Source: CAYWNA01 sp964459305
Lineage (GTDB): Bacteria > Planctomycetota > Planctomycetia > Pirellulales > Pirellulaceae
Direction of reading: 5' to 3'
Length of the DNA: 37,216 nt
Assembly: GCA_964459305.1 (NCBI GenBank)
Contig: CAYWNA010000119.1
Span: 1-37,216 of the forward strand
The position numbers and the translations under genes are program-made. The notes below the pieces were generated by a model that was not told the DNA's origin, did not search any database, and saw only the letters and a program-made list of their open reading frames with translations. Position 1 is the stretch's first letter. Each line of letters opens with the position of its first letter. Shown piece by piece: positions 16,516 through 25,414 of this stretch.

Positions 16516-17504
16516 ATGTTTTCGCCCCACAGACGTTCGACATCGAACACTCGCACGAACATCTCTCGCCGGCTCAAACGCCACCGCCAGTTTCGCCGGA
16601 GGTTGTCACTAGAGCATTTGGAATCCAGGCTACTCTTGTCCGTGGGCGAACTGGAATGGATTCAGCAGTTCGATGCCGGATTGACCGGTCCGGCTACACG
16701 GGCAGTCACACATACACCGACGGCGGCATCTACGAGATCACGGTCCAAGTGCTTGACGACGACGGAGGCGCGTCCGACGTGCTGTCCATCACGGTCCTGG
16801 TCACCGGCGCCGGTGTTCGTGGCGGTGTGCTGCAGATCATCGGCACGCAGGAGGATGACAACGTGTCGGTGAACCAGACGGGCAATGGCCTGATCAAAGT
16901 GCATGCCGAGTTCTTGCCTGGCGACGAGGATGTCAAGACGTTCCCGTTGGGCGATGTTAGTCTGATGTGGATCGTGTTGTGCTACGGTGACGACCACGCC
17001 ACTATCTCCGGCAAGGTCTCGAAGACAGCGATCATCGATGGCGGTCCGGGGAATGACTATCTGAACGGGGGCGGCGGCAGCAACATCCTTCTGGGCGGCC
17101 TCGGCGACGACATGCGGATCGGCGGCGACCAGCGTGACATTCTCATTGGGGGCTACGGTGCGGATCGCATCGTGGCCAACCCCGGTGAAGATATTCTCAT
17201 CGGCGCCGGCACGATCTACGACTCGGGTCCCGATCGAGGACCGCTCGCCAACGACGTGGCTCTGTTGGAACTCTTGGACATCTGGAACGATCCGAACCTC
17301 GGCTTTGCCGAACGTCGGGACTACCTGGAGTCCTTATACGGCTCCGACCTCGACGCCCTCGTCGAGGGCGACGACGAGGAGGATGTTCTGACCGGTGCGT
17401 CCGGCGAGGACTGGTTCATCACCAGCGGAGACGACACGGTGACCGACGATTCATCGCAAGGCAACAACGGCAGCGACAAAGGGAGCAACGGCAAGAAGAA
17501 GTAG
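16516..17504 (+). pseudogene. Exported PKD/RTX-repeat surface protein, frameshifted
   Basis: From ATG 16516 a basic leader runs into RRLSLEHLESRLLLSVGELE, the N-terminal motif of large planctomycete exported or surface proteins, followed by EWIQQFDAG as at the start of SBBP/propeller proteins. After about position 16680 this frame becomes nonsense, and the sense passes to another frame, open to 17504: SGYTGSHTYTDGGIYEITVQ then VLDDDGGASD (end of a PKD domain). After that comes a calcium-binding RTX/haemolysin stretch with GGPGNDYLNGGGGSNILLGG, LGDDMRIGGDQRDILIGG and GYGADRI, then an acidic domain and a Gly/Ser/Lys tail. The frame change at the truncated PKD start suggests deletion of a long middle part plus a frameshift. 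The later frame alone has an ATG at 16656 but no signal peptide. Confidence 0.7.
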
Positions 17505-17536
17505 AAAGGGACGACCATTCCCCGCGTGGGGACACG

Positions 17537-17683
17537 CAGTTACTTGAGGGTGTCCGGGGATACGACATGCTGGAATCCACGGTTATCGGGAGGGCGAGGC
17601 TCCCGCCGAGCCGAGTGTTGGTGCCAGAAATCAGGCTCAGCAGGAGCTTCGCCCTCCCAATTCCCGGACACCCTCAGTTACTT
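17537..17683. mobile_element. MITE-like element with terminal inverted repeats and 9-bp target duplication
   Basis: A 129-bp element (17546-17674) is bounded by GAGGGTGTCCGGGGAT and ATTCCCGGACACCCTC, which are inverted repeats matching at 15 of 16 positions. It is flanked on both sides by the direct repeat CAGTTACTT (17537-17545 and 17675-17683). Its core (17588-17658) is a second palindrome, GGGAGGGCGAGGCTCCCGCC ... GGAGCTTCGCCCTCCC. It has no room for a transposase, so it would need one in trans. Confidence 0.85.
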
Positions 17684-17824
17684 CCGCCGTTCGGCGTGGG
17701 CGAGTTCCGGGAATCGAAAGAACAACTCCATGGCGTGGGACGCGCCAGCCGCGTCCACGCCGCGAAGGGTGACCCTGCCCTCCTGCATCTGAATGACGCC
17801 CTTGCCGGGGCCAGCCGTGTCATC
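17678..17824 (-). pseudogene. Gene-tail fragment ending at the MITE-like insertion
   Basis: The minus-strand frame ending at TAA 17680-17678 reads GKGVIQMQEGRVTLRGVDAA then GASHAMELFFRFPELAHAER and RK. It looks coding for about 48 residues; upstream (to 17968) the frame is less convincing. The stop codon lies within the right CAGTTACTT duplication, so the insertion did not alter the reading frame. The family is not recognised. Confidence 0.35.
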
Positions 17825-18006
17825 ATGTCTCTCCTCGCGTCTCAGGATGCCTTGGACGTTCTCAGCCCTTCGAATAGTGGCTCGCGGTCGCGTCCACCAC
17901 AGCCCTGTTGCATCGGCACGATGACATGGGAAGAATAGACGAATCACTCTCAGATGGGTGAGTCGCAAGAATCGCTGGACCCGCGTAAGCCAAGGAGATT
18001 GACGTC

Positions 18007-20847
18007 ATGCTTTCTGCAGGATCCGCAACGGTCACGGGCTTCGTGTTGGGTGTTCTGTTCGGTGGAGCGTCCGGCGAGCCGGAATCGGTCAATATGCTCT
18101 CCAACGGTGGCTTCGAAGAAGGAGTGGTCGGATGGAGCCCGGCGTCCGAGCATTCGCTGGTCAAGGAAACGGGCGCGGCCCACTCCGGCAAGGCGTGTCT
18201 GACCGGCGAGGTAACCGCGCCAAACCAAGCGGTCTTTCTGCGCCGCCGCGTGCAGGTCAAGGCGAACCGACAGTACCGATTCGAGATCTGGGCGCGAGCT
18301 ACCAACCGCACGAAACTGGTGCTGCATGTTGTGCAGCCAGGACAAAACAGACGGCAACTGATCGCCCCCTGGCCGGATATCTCCGAGCAATGGACTCGAT
18401 GTACGACGCCGTTGTACGTGCAGAGGGACGGGATGCTTGAATTGCAGCTTGTCGCCCCGTCTTCGTACAGCGCGCCGCCGGGGCGGATATGGATCGACGA
18501 TCTTGCGCTCTACGAGACATCGATGCCCGTGCCCGTGGCGGTTTCCAACGGCGAGGGATTCAACGACGAACCGGCCATCGCCCGTGCCGACGACGGCTCG
18601 TTGTACGTGGCGTGGAACAGCTTCCGCTACGGCGCCGATTCATTGCAGGTCGTACGATACCAGCCGCAAGACAAGACACTCGATCGACTTGGCCAATGGC
18701 AGGTTCTTGGTGGCTACGGAACGTACGTCTTGGGCATCCGCGCCGTGAGTGCAGGAAAGAACGTCGTTGTGTTGTTCTCCGCCGAGAAAGACGGAAATTG
18801 GGACGTCTATATCACCACGTGCGGTCCCGACGGCCCGTCGCCGCCGGTGGCCATCACGTCTGACGTCGGCGTTGACGTTAAGCCCGCCGCGGCTTGGCAC
18901 GACGGCACGCTTTGGGTGACGTGGGAATCGAATCGGAACGGCCGGCGGCAGATTTTTGCGAGCTCGATAATCGATGGAGACGTTTCTGAGCCTGTCGCGG
19001 TCAGTGAGCCAGGATCCTCCTGCTACGATCCGTCCATCGCTGTCCTTAACAACGGGCAAGTGTGCGTTGCCTGGCACAGCTTTCGCCGGAGCAACTACGA
19101 CGTCTATCTGCGCCGTCGCGCCGTTGACGCTTCCTGGAGTCCAGAGATTCGCTTGACAAATGCGCCGTCGATCGACCGGCATGCCGTGCTGGCCTGGCGC
19201 GACGATGACCTTTGGATCGTCTACGAAAACGCGCAGCTTGGAGACCAGGACAAACTTGGCGATCAGATAGGCGAATACCGCGTGACCAAGACCAATCAGC
19301 GGCGGCTGATTGTGGCCAAGGTCACGCCGGCCGGTCTGCTCGCGCCAAAGGACTATCGCCAGGCGTCGCCGCTGTACGACAACTGCGAGGCGCCGTCTGC
19401 GGCCTTCGACGCAACGGGCCGGTTATGGTTGACCGTGCTGAGACCCCAACGGCCCCAAGGCGCCGGATGGGAAGTGTGGGCTACCTGCTTCAACGGTACG
19501 GCATGGCAACCGCTCAGCCGTGTTTGCATGCGGAAAGGTATGGACCGCCGTGCCGGACTGGTTGTGGACGGCAATCGGGCGATCGTGGCCTTGCAGGTTG
19601 ACGAAATCACGCGGACCTGGTGGCGAAGCAAGGAACAGGCGCTGAAGCCGCAAAGCGACATCATCTTGACCACCTTTGACCTCGACGCTGCCCCGACGTC
19701 GCCACCGGCTGATATCGTCGAACTGGAGCCGTTGGTCGAGCCAGACGAGCCGTTTCCCGCTGCCGGTATCCGCGCCGCCCGGGGCGAAGACACTTCGACG
19801 CCAACGATCGAATACCAAGGCGAAACGCTGAAGCTCTTCTACGGGAACCTGCACGAACACACGGACGTGTCGGTCTGCCAGCGGATCTACGATCAGTCGA
19901 TCGACGAGAGCTATCAGCACATGCGCGACGTCACCCATCTCGATTTCGCCTGTGTGACCGACCATGGTTTCAACCTGAATCCGTATTACTGGTGCTACAC
20001 GGCCAAGCTCGCGCGAACCAACGACGATCCCAGCCACTTCCTCACGTTTCTCGGCGAAGAATGGACGTCGACCTTCGAGAAGTACAGCGAAGAGCATCCT
20101 TATGGTTACTACGGACATCGCAACCTGGTATTTGCCGATCCTTACTTTCCCAAGTGGTTCAATGCCCAAACCGGGCGGACGCCGGCCGAACTGTGGGAAG
20201 AGCTGCGAAAGCTGAACGCGAACTTCGTCCAGATCCCGCACCAGTTGGCCGATACAGGCAACGTGCCGGTCGATTGGGATTACACCGACGAGCGGGCGCA
20301 GCCGGTGGCCGAGATCTTCCAGGTCCGCGGGTCCTACGAGTACAAGGGCGCACCGCGTGAGGCCGTCCGCCCGACGCCAACGCGAGGATACTTCATCCAG
20401 GACGCCTGGGCCCGGGGAATCGTTATCGGCGTGATCGCCAGCCCCGACCACGGCGGCGGATACGGCAAGGCGTGCGTCTTCGCCCGGGAGTTGTCCCGTG
20501 AGGCCATCCTGGACGCCCTGCGAGCCCGGCGTTGCTTCGGCACCACGGCCGCGAAGATCTTCCTGGACGTCCGCGCCAACGGACACTTCATGGGCGAAAA
20601 GGTTGACGACACCCCGGGCAAGTCGGTCAAGGTCGAGATCAACGTCCGTTGTCCCGCTGACATCGATCGCATCGAAGTATGCCGCAACAACCAGTTTCTA
20701 TACACCAACCAACCCGAGGGCCGGGAAGCCGAATTGGCTTTTGTCGATAGCAAGCCGATCGAAGGGCGAAGCTACTACTACGTCCGCGTGATCCAGAAGG
20801 ACAAAGAAATCGCCTGGTCCAGCCCCATCTGGTTCGGCGCCGAATGA
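18007..20847 (+). CDS. Secreted CBM - beta-propeller - PHP-domain protein
   Basis: 946 residues, ATG 18007 with AAGGAG 9 bp upstream. Residues 1-24 are a signal peptide. Residues ~28-172 form a jelly-roll carbohydrate-binding module (NMLSNGGFEEGVVGWSP ... RIWIDDLALYE). Residues ~178-590 are a propeller with repeated sialidase/TolB-like blades such as EPAIARADDGSLYVAWNSFR, AAWHDGTLWVTWESN and PSIAVLNNGQVCVAWHSFRR. Residues ~608-900 are a PHP-like metallo-phosphoesterase domain: YGNLHEHTDVS (His616, His618), FACVTDHGFN, LGEEWTS, VQIPHQLAD and IASPDHGGGYG supply the usual metal ligands. The C-terminus is a beta-sandwich. I infer an extracellular glycan-binding hydrolase; the PHP substrate is unknown. 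Converges with the sugar-isomerase-like gene. Confidence 0.85.
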   Translation: MLSAGSATVTGFVLGVLFGGASGEPESVNMLSNGGFEEGVVGWSPASEHSLVKETGAAHSGKACLTGEVTAPNQAVFLRRRVQVKANRQYRFEIWARATNRTKLVLHVVQPGQNRRQLIAPWPDISEQWTRCTTPLYVQRDGMLELQLVAPSSYSAPPGRIWIDDLALYETSMPVPVAVSNGEGFNDEPAIARADDGSLYVAWNSFRYGADSLQVVRYQPQDKTLDRLGQWQVLGGYGTYVLGIRAVSAGKNVVVLFSAEKDGNWDVYITTCGPDGPSPPVAITSDVGVDVKPAAAWHDGTLWVTWESNRNGRRQIFASSIIDGDVSEPVAVSEPGSSCYDPSIAVLNNGQVCVAWHSFRRSNYDVYLRRRAVDASWSPEIRLTNAPSIDRHAVLAWRDDDLWIVYENAQLGDQDKLGDQIGEYRVTKTNQRRLIVAKVTPAGLLAPKDYRQASPLYDNCEAPSAAFDATGRLWLTVLRPQRPQGAGWEVWATCFNGTAWQPLSRVCMRKGMDRRAGLVVDGNRAIVALQVDEITRTWWRSKEQALKPQSDIILTTFDLDAAPTSPPADIVELEPLVEPDEPFPAAGIRAARGEDTSTPTIEYQGETLKLFYGNLHEHTDVSVCQRIYDQSIDESYQHMRDVTHLDFACVTDHGFNLNPYYWCYTAKLARTNDDPSHFLTFLGEEWTSTFEKYSEEHPYGYYGHRNLVFADPYFPKWFNAQTGRTPAELWEELRKLNANFVQIPHQLADTGNVPVDWDYTDERAQPVAEIFQVRGSYEYKGAPREAVRPTPTRGYFIQDAWARGIVIGVIASPDHGGGYGKACVFARELSREAILDALRARRCFGTTAAKIFLDVRANGHFMGEKVDDTPGKSVKVEINVRCPADIDRIEVCRNNQFLYTNQPEGREAELAFVDSKPIEGRSYYYVRVIQKDKEIAWSSPIWFGAE

Positions 20848-20905
20848 CGTAATAGAACAGGTCTGGTCGAGATGGTCGCTGCCGTGCGACTCGTCTTGGT
20901 CCGTG

Positions 20906-22465
20906 TCATGCCTCTTCGATGATCTGAAGTCCCAAGGCTTTGCCGAATTCCGTGAGGGGCTCCTTCACGTCGCCGTACACGGTCACGCGGTGCCAGCCAA
21001 ATAGGTCCCATTGGTCGAACAACTTGCCGATGTCGCCGCGGACTTCGGCCAGCAGCTTGGTGCGGCATCCGTGTTCGCTGTCCAGCGGGCCCGCGGATTT
21101 GGCTTGGTGGATGATCATTTGCTTTCGCCCGGCATTAGTCCGGAACGTTGTGGTCATATAGCCAGGTGGCAGCATCGATTCGGCACAGGCGCCGCGCGGG
21201 TCGCGGTTGTGCAGCGAGCGAATGCGGAAGGCGTTCGATTCGCCCTCCGGGCCAAAGGGCTTAGTCATTGCCACGCAGTGGGCGTAGACGATCTGGTTCT
21301 TCGAGGTATCCAGCGCCGGGTCGGACACAAAGCCGGGGCGACCCGTGAGGATCCGGGCCATCATCATGCTGAGCGTGTCGTCGGGCATGGCCTCGCAGAC
21401 TCCTTGACCGCCGTCGTTCAGAATCTGCATGAATCCCAGGCACGGATAGGCCGGCAGCTTGCCCGACGCAAATCCACCCAGGCAGTTCATGGTCACATTG
21501 TCGGTGTCGTATTTCTTCAGCAACTTCAGAATGGCCAGGTATACCGCGCCTGCCTTCTGGATCGCGTCGGGCCGAGACTCCATGACCGCCGAGGCCTGCT
21601 TGCACCAGCGGTCGGACCACTCGGCGGCCTCGTCGTGATCGACTTTCTCGTACAATGCCTGCAACTCGTCGAAGTCGATATAGCGACCCGTGGCGCCCAG
21701 GAAGTTGACCTCCTGGCCGGGCCTTCCGCGGCCGACGATCAGGAAGTTTGACTCGCGGAATCGCTTGACGCACTCGCCAATGTCCGTCAGCGATACTGGA
21801 TCGTCCTCGCACTTCATCTCGCCCTTGGCAGGAAACGTCTGCCGATACACTTGCTCGCACTTTTTGGCGAACGAGGCGGGTGTGGTGCCGGGCTTGCGCA
21901 CGTCGGCGAACTGCCGAGTCACCGTTACCAGGTCATCGAGCCGGGTCGTGCTCACACCCGCAGCCGGGATTCTCCGGCTACAGAGTTCACTGTAGCCGGT
22001 CAGAAACACGCCGGATCCGCCCAAGTACTCGTCGGCCACGATCGTCGGCTTGCTCAATTGGCCGATTTGGACCATCGCCCTACGCTGGCTCCAGTCAAGC
22101 GTCATCGCGTATACCAGATAACCGTCGACTTGATCTTTCAAGGCAATCGCTTTTTGGACGTCCGTCGGGCTCTCGACAGTCACTGGTACGAAGTCAATCT
22201 CTGGACAACCCTCCCGCAGCAGAGCCAGCACTTCGCGCTGCCGACCTTCGGTGTCAAACGACGGATACGGCCATATTTCGCGGATCTTGATGTTTGCCAA
22301 AAAGACCGCCGCGACACGGATCTTCGCGTCGTTGTCGCCGGCCGTCGCGGCGCCGCGCGATGTCAAACCACCTACCGTCGCCGCAGCGGCCCCCTTGAGA
22401 AAACTCCGCCGGTCGACGGCGTGGCAACAACCATGACACGAACCATGAGCGCGGCACCGAATCAT
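20906..22465 (-). CDS. Tat-exported L-fucose/arabinose-isomerase-fold protein
   Basis: 519 residues from ATG 22465, preceded by GGGAGAG; upstream in-frame ATG 22528 lacks this. The leader contains CCHAVDRRSFLKGAAAATVGG, a twin-arginine signal (RRSFLK). The body resembles the FucI/AraA isomerase fold: DGYLVYAMTLDWSQRRAM, TIVADEYLGGSGVF, RLDDLVTVTRQFADVRK, TMNCLGGFASGKLPAYPCLG and QILNDGGQGVCEAMPDDTLS, with Glu/Asp/His residues suited to Mn binding. Sugar isomerases of this fold are normally cytoplasmic, so export is notable, though planctomycetes often have such Tat versions. It may isomerise or only bind sugars released outside. A perfect hairpin lies in the coding sequence at 21974-21999. 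Confidence 0.75.
   Translation of the reverse strand: MIRCRAHGSCHGCCHAVDRRSFLKGAAAATVGGLTSRGAATAGDNDAKIRVAAVFLANIKIREIWPYPSFDTEGRQREVLALLREGCPEIDFVPVTVESPTDVQKAIALKDQVDGYLVYAMTLDWSQRRAMVQIGQLSKPTIVADEYLGGSGVFLTGYSELCSRRIPAAGVSTTRLDDLVTVTRQFADVRKPGTTPASFAKKCEQVYRQTFPAKGEMKCEDDPVSLTDIGECVKRFRESNFLIVGRGRPGQEVNFLGATGRYIDFDELQALYEKVDHDEAAEWSDRWCKQASAVMESRPDAIQKAGAVYLAILKLLKKYDTDNVTMNCLGGFASGKLPAYPCLGFMQILNDGGQGVCEAMPDDTLSMMMARILTGRPGFVSDPALDTSKNQIVYAHCVAMTKPFGPEGESNAFRIRSLHNRDPRGACAESMLPPGYMTTTFRTNAGRKQMIIHQAKSAGPLDSEHGCRTKLLAEVRGDIGKLFDQWDLFGWHRVTVYGDVKEPLTEFGKALGLQIIEEA
21974..21999. repeat. Perfect inverted repeat inside the isomerase-like gene
   Basis: CCGGCTACAG and CTGTAGCCGG flank the 6-nt loop AGTTCA. 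A second short palindrome, GCCGGGATTCTCCGGC, abuts at 21963-21978. The translated segment (GYSELCSRRIPAAG) still reads as plausible protein. Confidence 0.7.
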
Positions 22466-22669
22466 TTGATCTCTCCCGTTGTGAACGTGGTGGAAAGTAT
22501 GTCTTTCGTTCGACGGCCGGTTAGCCATCTGCGTTCATTCACTCGATGGTACAAAATCGGCGACCGTTTTGCCACAGTCCGGAATACATCTTTCCGCGAT
22601 CGATCCGTCCCTGTCTTGTATTCAGTTGCGATCGCGGACATCATGCTGAGAATTCCCCGTTCAAGTTTT

Positions 22670-22699
22670 CGTACGTCAGGCTGGAAAGCCTGACGTACG
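22670..22699. repeat. REP-like palindrome, 13-bp perfect stem
   Basis: CGTACGTCAGGCT and AGCCTGACGTACG pair perfectly around a 4-nt loop (GGAA on this strand). It lies between divergent genes. No T-tract follows, so it is more likely a dispersed repeat than an intrinsic terminator. Confidence 0.8.
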
Positions 22700-22783
22700 C
22701 GCTGGCGGCGAGTTTTGAACGGTATTGGGGTCAAACGAGGCCATGCGTTGGTGAGGGTAGGTCCATTTGAAAGGAGTCGGCGG

Positions 22784-23123
22784 ATGCGAGTGATCGTTGC
22801 TTGCGGCGAATGCAAACGGCAATACGACGCCTCCGGCAAGAGTCCTGGCGATCATTTCCATTGCCACTGCGGTGCGAAGCTGACCGTCCAGCAGCCGCAG
22901 GGGCACGACGCGTCCGTGGTACGTTGTTCATCGTGCGGCGCGCCGCGGGAAGGCCGCGAGGCGGAGTGCGGTCATTGCAGGGCCGATTTCACGATCCACG
23001 AGCGCGATTTGCACACGGTCTGCCCGAATTGTCTGGCGCGAGTCAGTACCGGAAGACGACCCGTTTGGTGATATTGGCATGGCGGCGGCCCAGTTGCTGG
23101 GGCAGTTGTTTCGCCTGTTCTGA
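22784..23123 (+). pseudogene. Small zinc-ribbon protein, frameshifted or internally deleted
   Basis: ATG 22784 has AAGGAG 7 bp upstream. The frame encodes 95 residues with three Cys pairs: CGECKRQYDASG with CHCGAKL, CSSCGAPREGREAECGHC, and CPNCLARVS, a multi-zinc-ribbon protein of the planctomycete kind. It then ends abruptly as TGRRPVW-stop at 23071. A different frame immediately after reads EDDPFGDIGMAAAQLLGQLF then RLF-stop at 23121-23123, which looks like the natural C-terminus. An expected partner CxxC after CPNCLARVS is missing, so a deletion with a frameshift is more likely than a simple indel. Ribosome binding site and start are intact, so a shortened product may still be made. The gene is followed 11 bp later by the aldo/keto reductase, suggesting an operon. 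Confidence 0.6.
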
Positions 23124-23134
23124 GGTAACCGAAG

Positions 23135-24112
23135 ATGGATCATACATCGGAATATCGACAATTAGCGAATACTGACATCAAGATCTCGCCCGTGGCGTTT
23201 GGCTGCTGGCCGATTTCGGGCATGAGCAGTCTGGAAGTGAACGAGGCCGACAGCGTAGCAACGCTCCAGGCAGCGGTCGACGCCGGAGTGAACTTCTTCG
23301 ACACGGCGCATTGTTATGGCGCGGATGGCGAAAGCGAAAAGCTGATTGCGCGGGCGCTGGGGCATCGGCGCGACGAAATCGTCGTCGCCACAAAGGGCGG
23401 GATTTACTGGGGTGGCAACCGCAGGCAGGCCTTCGACGGGCGGCCGGAAACGCTCCGACACCAGTGCGAGGAAAGTCTGAAGCGGCTGGACATGGACCAC
23501 GTGGATCTGTTGTATTTGCACGCACCAGATCCGGCGACGCCGATTTCCGATTCGGCCGGCGCACTGAAGGAGTTGATGGAAGAAGGCAAAACACGAAGCG
23601 TGGGCGTGTCGAATCTCCGGCTGGAACAACTGGAAGAGTTTCAAGCCGTTTGTCCGATTGCCGCCTCGCAGCCACCGTACAACATGCTGCAGCGGCAAAT
23701 CGAGAATGATACGTTGCCGTGGTGTCGCGAGCACGGTGTTTCGGTCGTTGTGTACTGGCCGTTGATGAAAGGGTTGCTCGCTGGAAAGCTGGCGCGGGAT
23801 CACGTATTTCAACCCGCCGACGGGCGGGCCAAGTACCCGATGTTCCAAGGCGAAGAATGGCACAAGAACCAAGACTTTGTCGACCGATTGCGAGAAATCT
23901 CCCGCGAGATCGGCAAGACCGTGGCGCAAGTCGTCGTGAACTGGACCATCCACCAACCCGGGATCACTGCCGCACTGTGCGGCGCCAAACGCGCGTATCA
24001 GATCGAAGAAACGGTAGGAGCCTTGGGCTGGAGGCTAAGTCCAGAGCGTTTGCAGGAAATCGACGAAGCGCTGAACGATCGCGGTGAACCGGTCGTCAAA
24101 ACGCCGGTGTGA
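23135..24112 (+). CDS. Aldo/keto reductase
   Basis: 325 residues with GAGG 7 bp before the ATG. (beta/alpha)8 NADPH-dependent oxidoreductase. The catalytic tetrad is visible: Asp56 and Tyr61 in NFFDTAHCYGADGESE, Lys87 in EIVVATKGG, His129 in VDLLYLHAPDP. The motif GVSNLRLEQLEEF, the strand PIAASQPPYNMLQ and the C-terminal GAKRAYQIEETVGAL form the cofactor side. It starts 11 bp after the zinc-ribbon remnant on the same strand. Similar to planctomycete members of the YajO/Tas-like group. The carbonyl substrate cannot be told from sequence. Confidence 0.92.
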   Translation: MDHTSEYRQLANTDIKISPVAFGCWPISGMSSLEVNEADSVATLQAAVDAGVNFFDTAHCYGADGESEKLIARALGHRRDEIVVATKGGIYWGGNRRQAFDGRPETLRHQCEESLKRLDMDHVDLLYLHAPDPATPISDSAGALKELMEEGKTRSVGVSNLRLEQLEEFQAVCPIAASQPPYNMLQRQIENDTLPWCREHGVSVVVYWPLMKGLLAGKLARDHVFQPADGRAKYPMFQGEEWHKNQDFVDRLREISREIGKTVAQVVVNWTIHQPGITAALCGAKRAYQIEETVGALGWRLSPERLQEIDEALNDRGEPVVKTPV

Positions 24113-24142
24113 GAGGCTCAATGCACTTGGATTCTGCGACAG

Positions 24143-24171
24143 TTGAACCTATCGGGCATGCGTAGTACTAT
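24143..24171 (+). promoter_or_regulatory. Candidate sigma-70 promoter
   Basis: TTGAAC (24143-24148), a 17-bp spacer, and TACTAT (24166-24171), each matching consensus at four of six positions. It lies about 90 bp before the C45-type gene start. Predicted by eye. Confidence 0.4.
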
Positions 24172-24262
24172 TTTGTGTTGTCTTTGTGGGCTTCCAGGAG
24201 TCGTCGTGAGCAGAACCCGTTGCTTGCGGAAAAGCCTTTCGACCATCGTTCAGAGGTGTGAC

Positions 24263-25414
24263 ATGAAATTTGCCCGTCTGTTCCGATTACTGCTCGTTCT
24301 TGCGTTCCTCGCCGCAGCATGTGTCCGTCCAGTACGCGCCGAGACCCTTGCCCATTGTGGCGAAGGATGGCTTGAACGTGTTGACGGCTACTTGGTCGTG
24401 CATTTGAAGGGCACGCCATACGAGATGGGATTCCAGCACGGAACCCTGTTGAAGGACCACGTACAAGCAAATTTCCGGTATCTCTTGAAAGTGAAAGGCG
24501 ATGCGAAACAGGTCGAGATCGGTCCGCTCCGGCTCAAACCGCAGCAGGCGATCGAGACGATCATCAAAGTACAAGAGCCGTTTGTTCCGTCCAAGTACTT
24601 CGAGGAATTGCGCGGTTTGTCTGACGGCGCAAACCTGCCGCTGGGGGATGTTCAGGTCGCCAACTTCATCCCCGAACTGTTCCACTGCAGTGGTTTCGCG
24701 GTGATGAACTCGGCGACCAAAGACGGGACCCTCTATCACGGCCGAGTGCTCGACTACGCAACGGACTGGAAGCTTCAGGAACACGCTGTCCTGGTGGTGG
24801 CCCAGCCTGCAGCCGGCATCCCCTTTGTTAACGTCACCTATGCGGGCTTTGTTGGGTCGGTTACCGGCATGAACGCCCAACACGTTTCCATTGGCGAGAT
24901 GGGCGGCGGCGGATTGGGACATTGGGAAGGCGTACCGATGGCCTTCTTGGTTCGTGAAGTGTTGGAGCGGGCTGGGGATCTCGACGCGGCGATCGGCATC
25001 TTCCGCGACAATCCTCGCACTTGTCAGTACTTCTTTGTCATCGCCGACGCCAAAACGAATCGCGCCGTTGGCATGGAAGCGTCGTGGAACAAATTCGAGA
25101 TCATCCGCCCCGGCGAAAGGAACCCCTTGCTGCCGGAGCCAGTGAAAGACGCCGTTTTGCTATCGGCGGGTGACCGCTACGAAGAACTAGTGCGGCGAGT
25201 CAAAACGAGCCACGGCGACTTCACGGCCGAAACGGCGATCCGCTTGATGGACCGCCCGGTTGCCATGGAGTCGAACTTGCACGTCGCGCTGTTCGAACCT
25301 AGCAGTCTGCGATTCTGGGTGGCCAACGCCGGAAAAGACGGCCAACCCGCGGCCGAACAAGAATACCACGAATTCAATCTCAACGATCTGTTGAGCCGCA
25401 AGCCTGACAACTAG
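24263..25414 (+). CDS. Exported C45-type acyltransferase/hydrolase (Ntn fold)
   Basis: 383 residues from ATG 24263, with AGAGGTG upstream; earlier in-frame starts precede a stretch without signal character. Residues 1-27 (RLFRLLLVLAFLAAACVRPV) are a signal peptide; a Cys at 20 could also be a weak lipobox (LAAAC). The family blocks are YLVVHLKGTPYEMGFQHG near the N-terminus, FIPELFHCSGFAVMNSATKD with candidate nucleophile Cys142, and TLYHGRVLDYATDW. The last has the Arg/Asp pair typical of the acyl-CoA:6-aminopenicillanate acyltransferase-like C45 family. The family normally activates by cleavage before the Cys. The physiological substrate is likely an amide or acyl conjugate, not determinable here. 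Its stop shares the palindrome CTAG with the convergent CorA-like gene. Confidence 0.8.
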   Translation: MKFARLFRLLLVLAFLAAACVRPVRAETLAHCGEGWLERVDGYLVVHLKGTPYEMGFQHGTLLKDHVQANFRYLLKVKGDAKQVEIGPLRLKPQQAIETIIKVQEPFVPSKYFEELRGLSDGANLPLGDVQVANFIPELFHCSGFAVMNSATKDGTLYHGRVLDYATDWKLQEHAVLVVAQPAAGIPFVNVTYAGFVGSVTGMNAQHVSIGEMGGGGLGHWEGVPMAFLVREVLERAGDLDAAIGIFRDNPRTCQYFFVIADAKTNRAVGMEASWNKFEIIRPGERNPLLPEPVKDAVLLSAGDRYEELVRRVKTSHGDFTAETAIRLMDRPVAMESNLHVALFEPSSLRFWVANAGKDGQPAAEQEYHEFNLNDLLSRKPDN

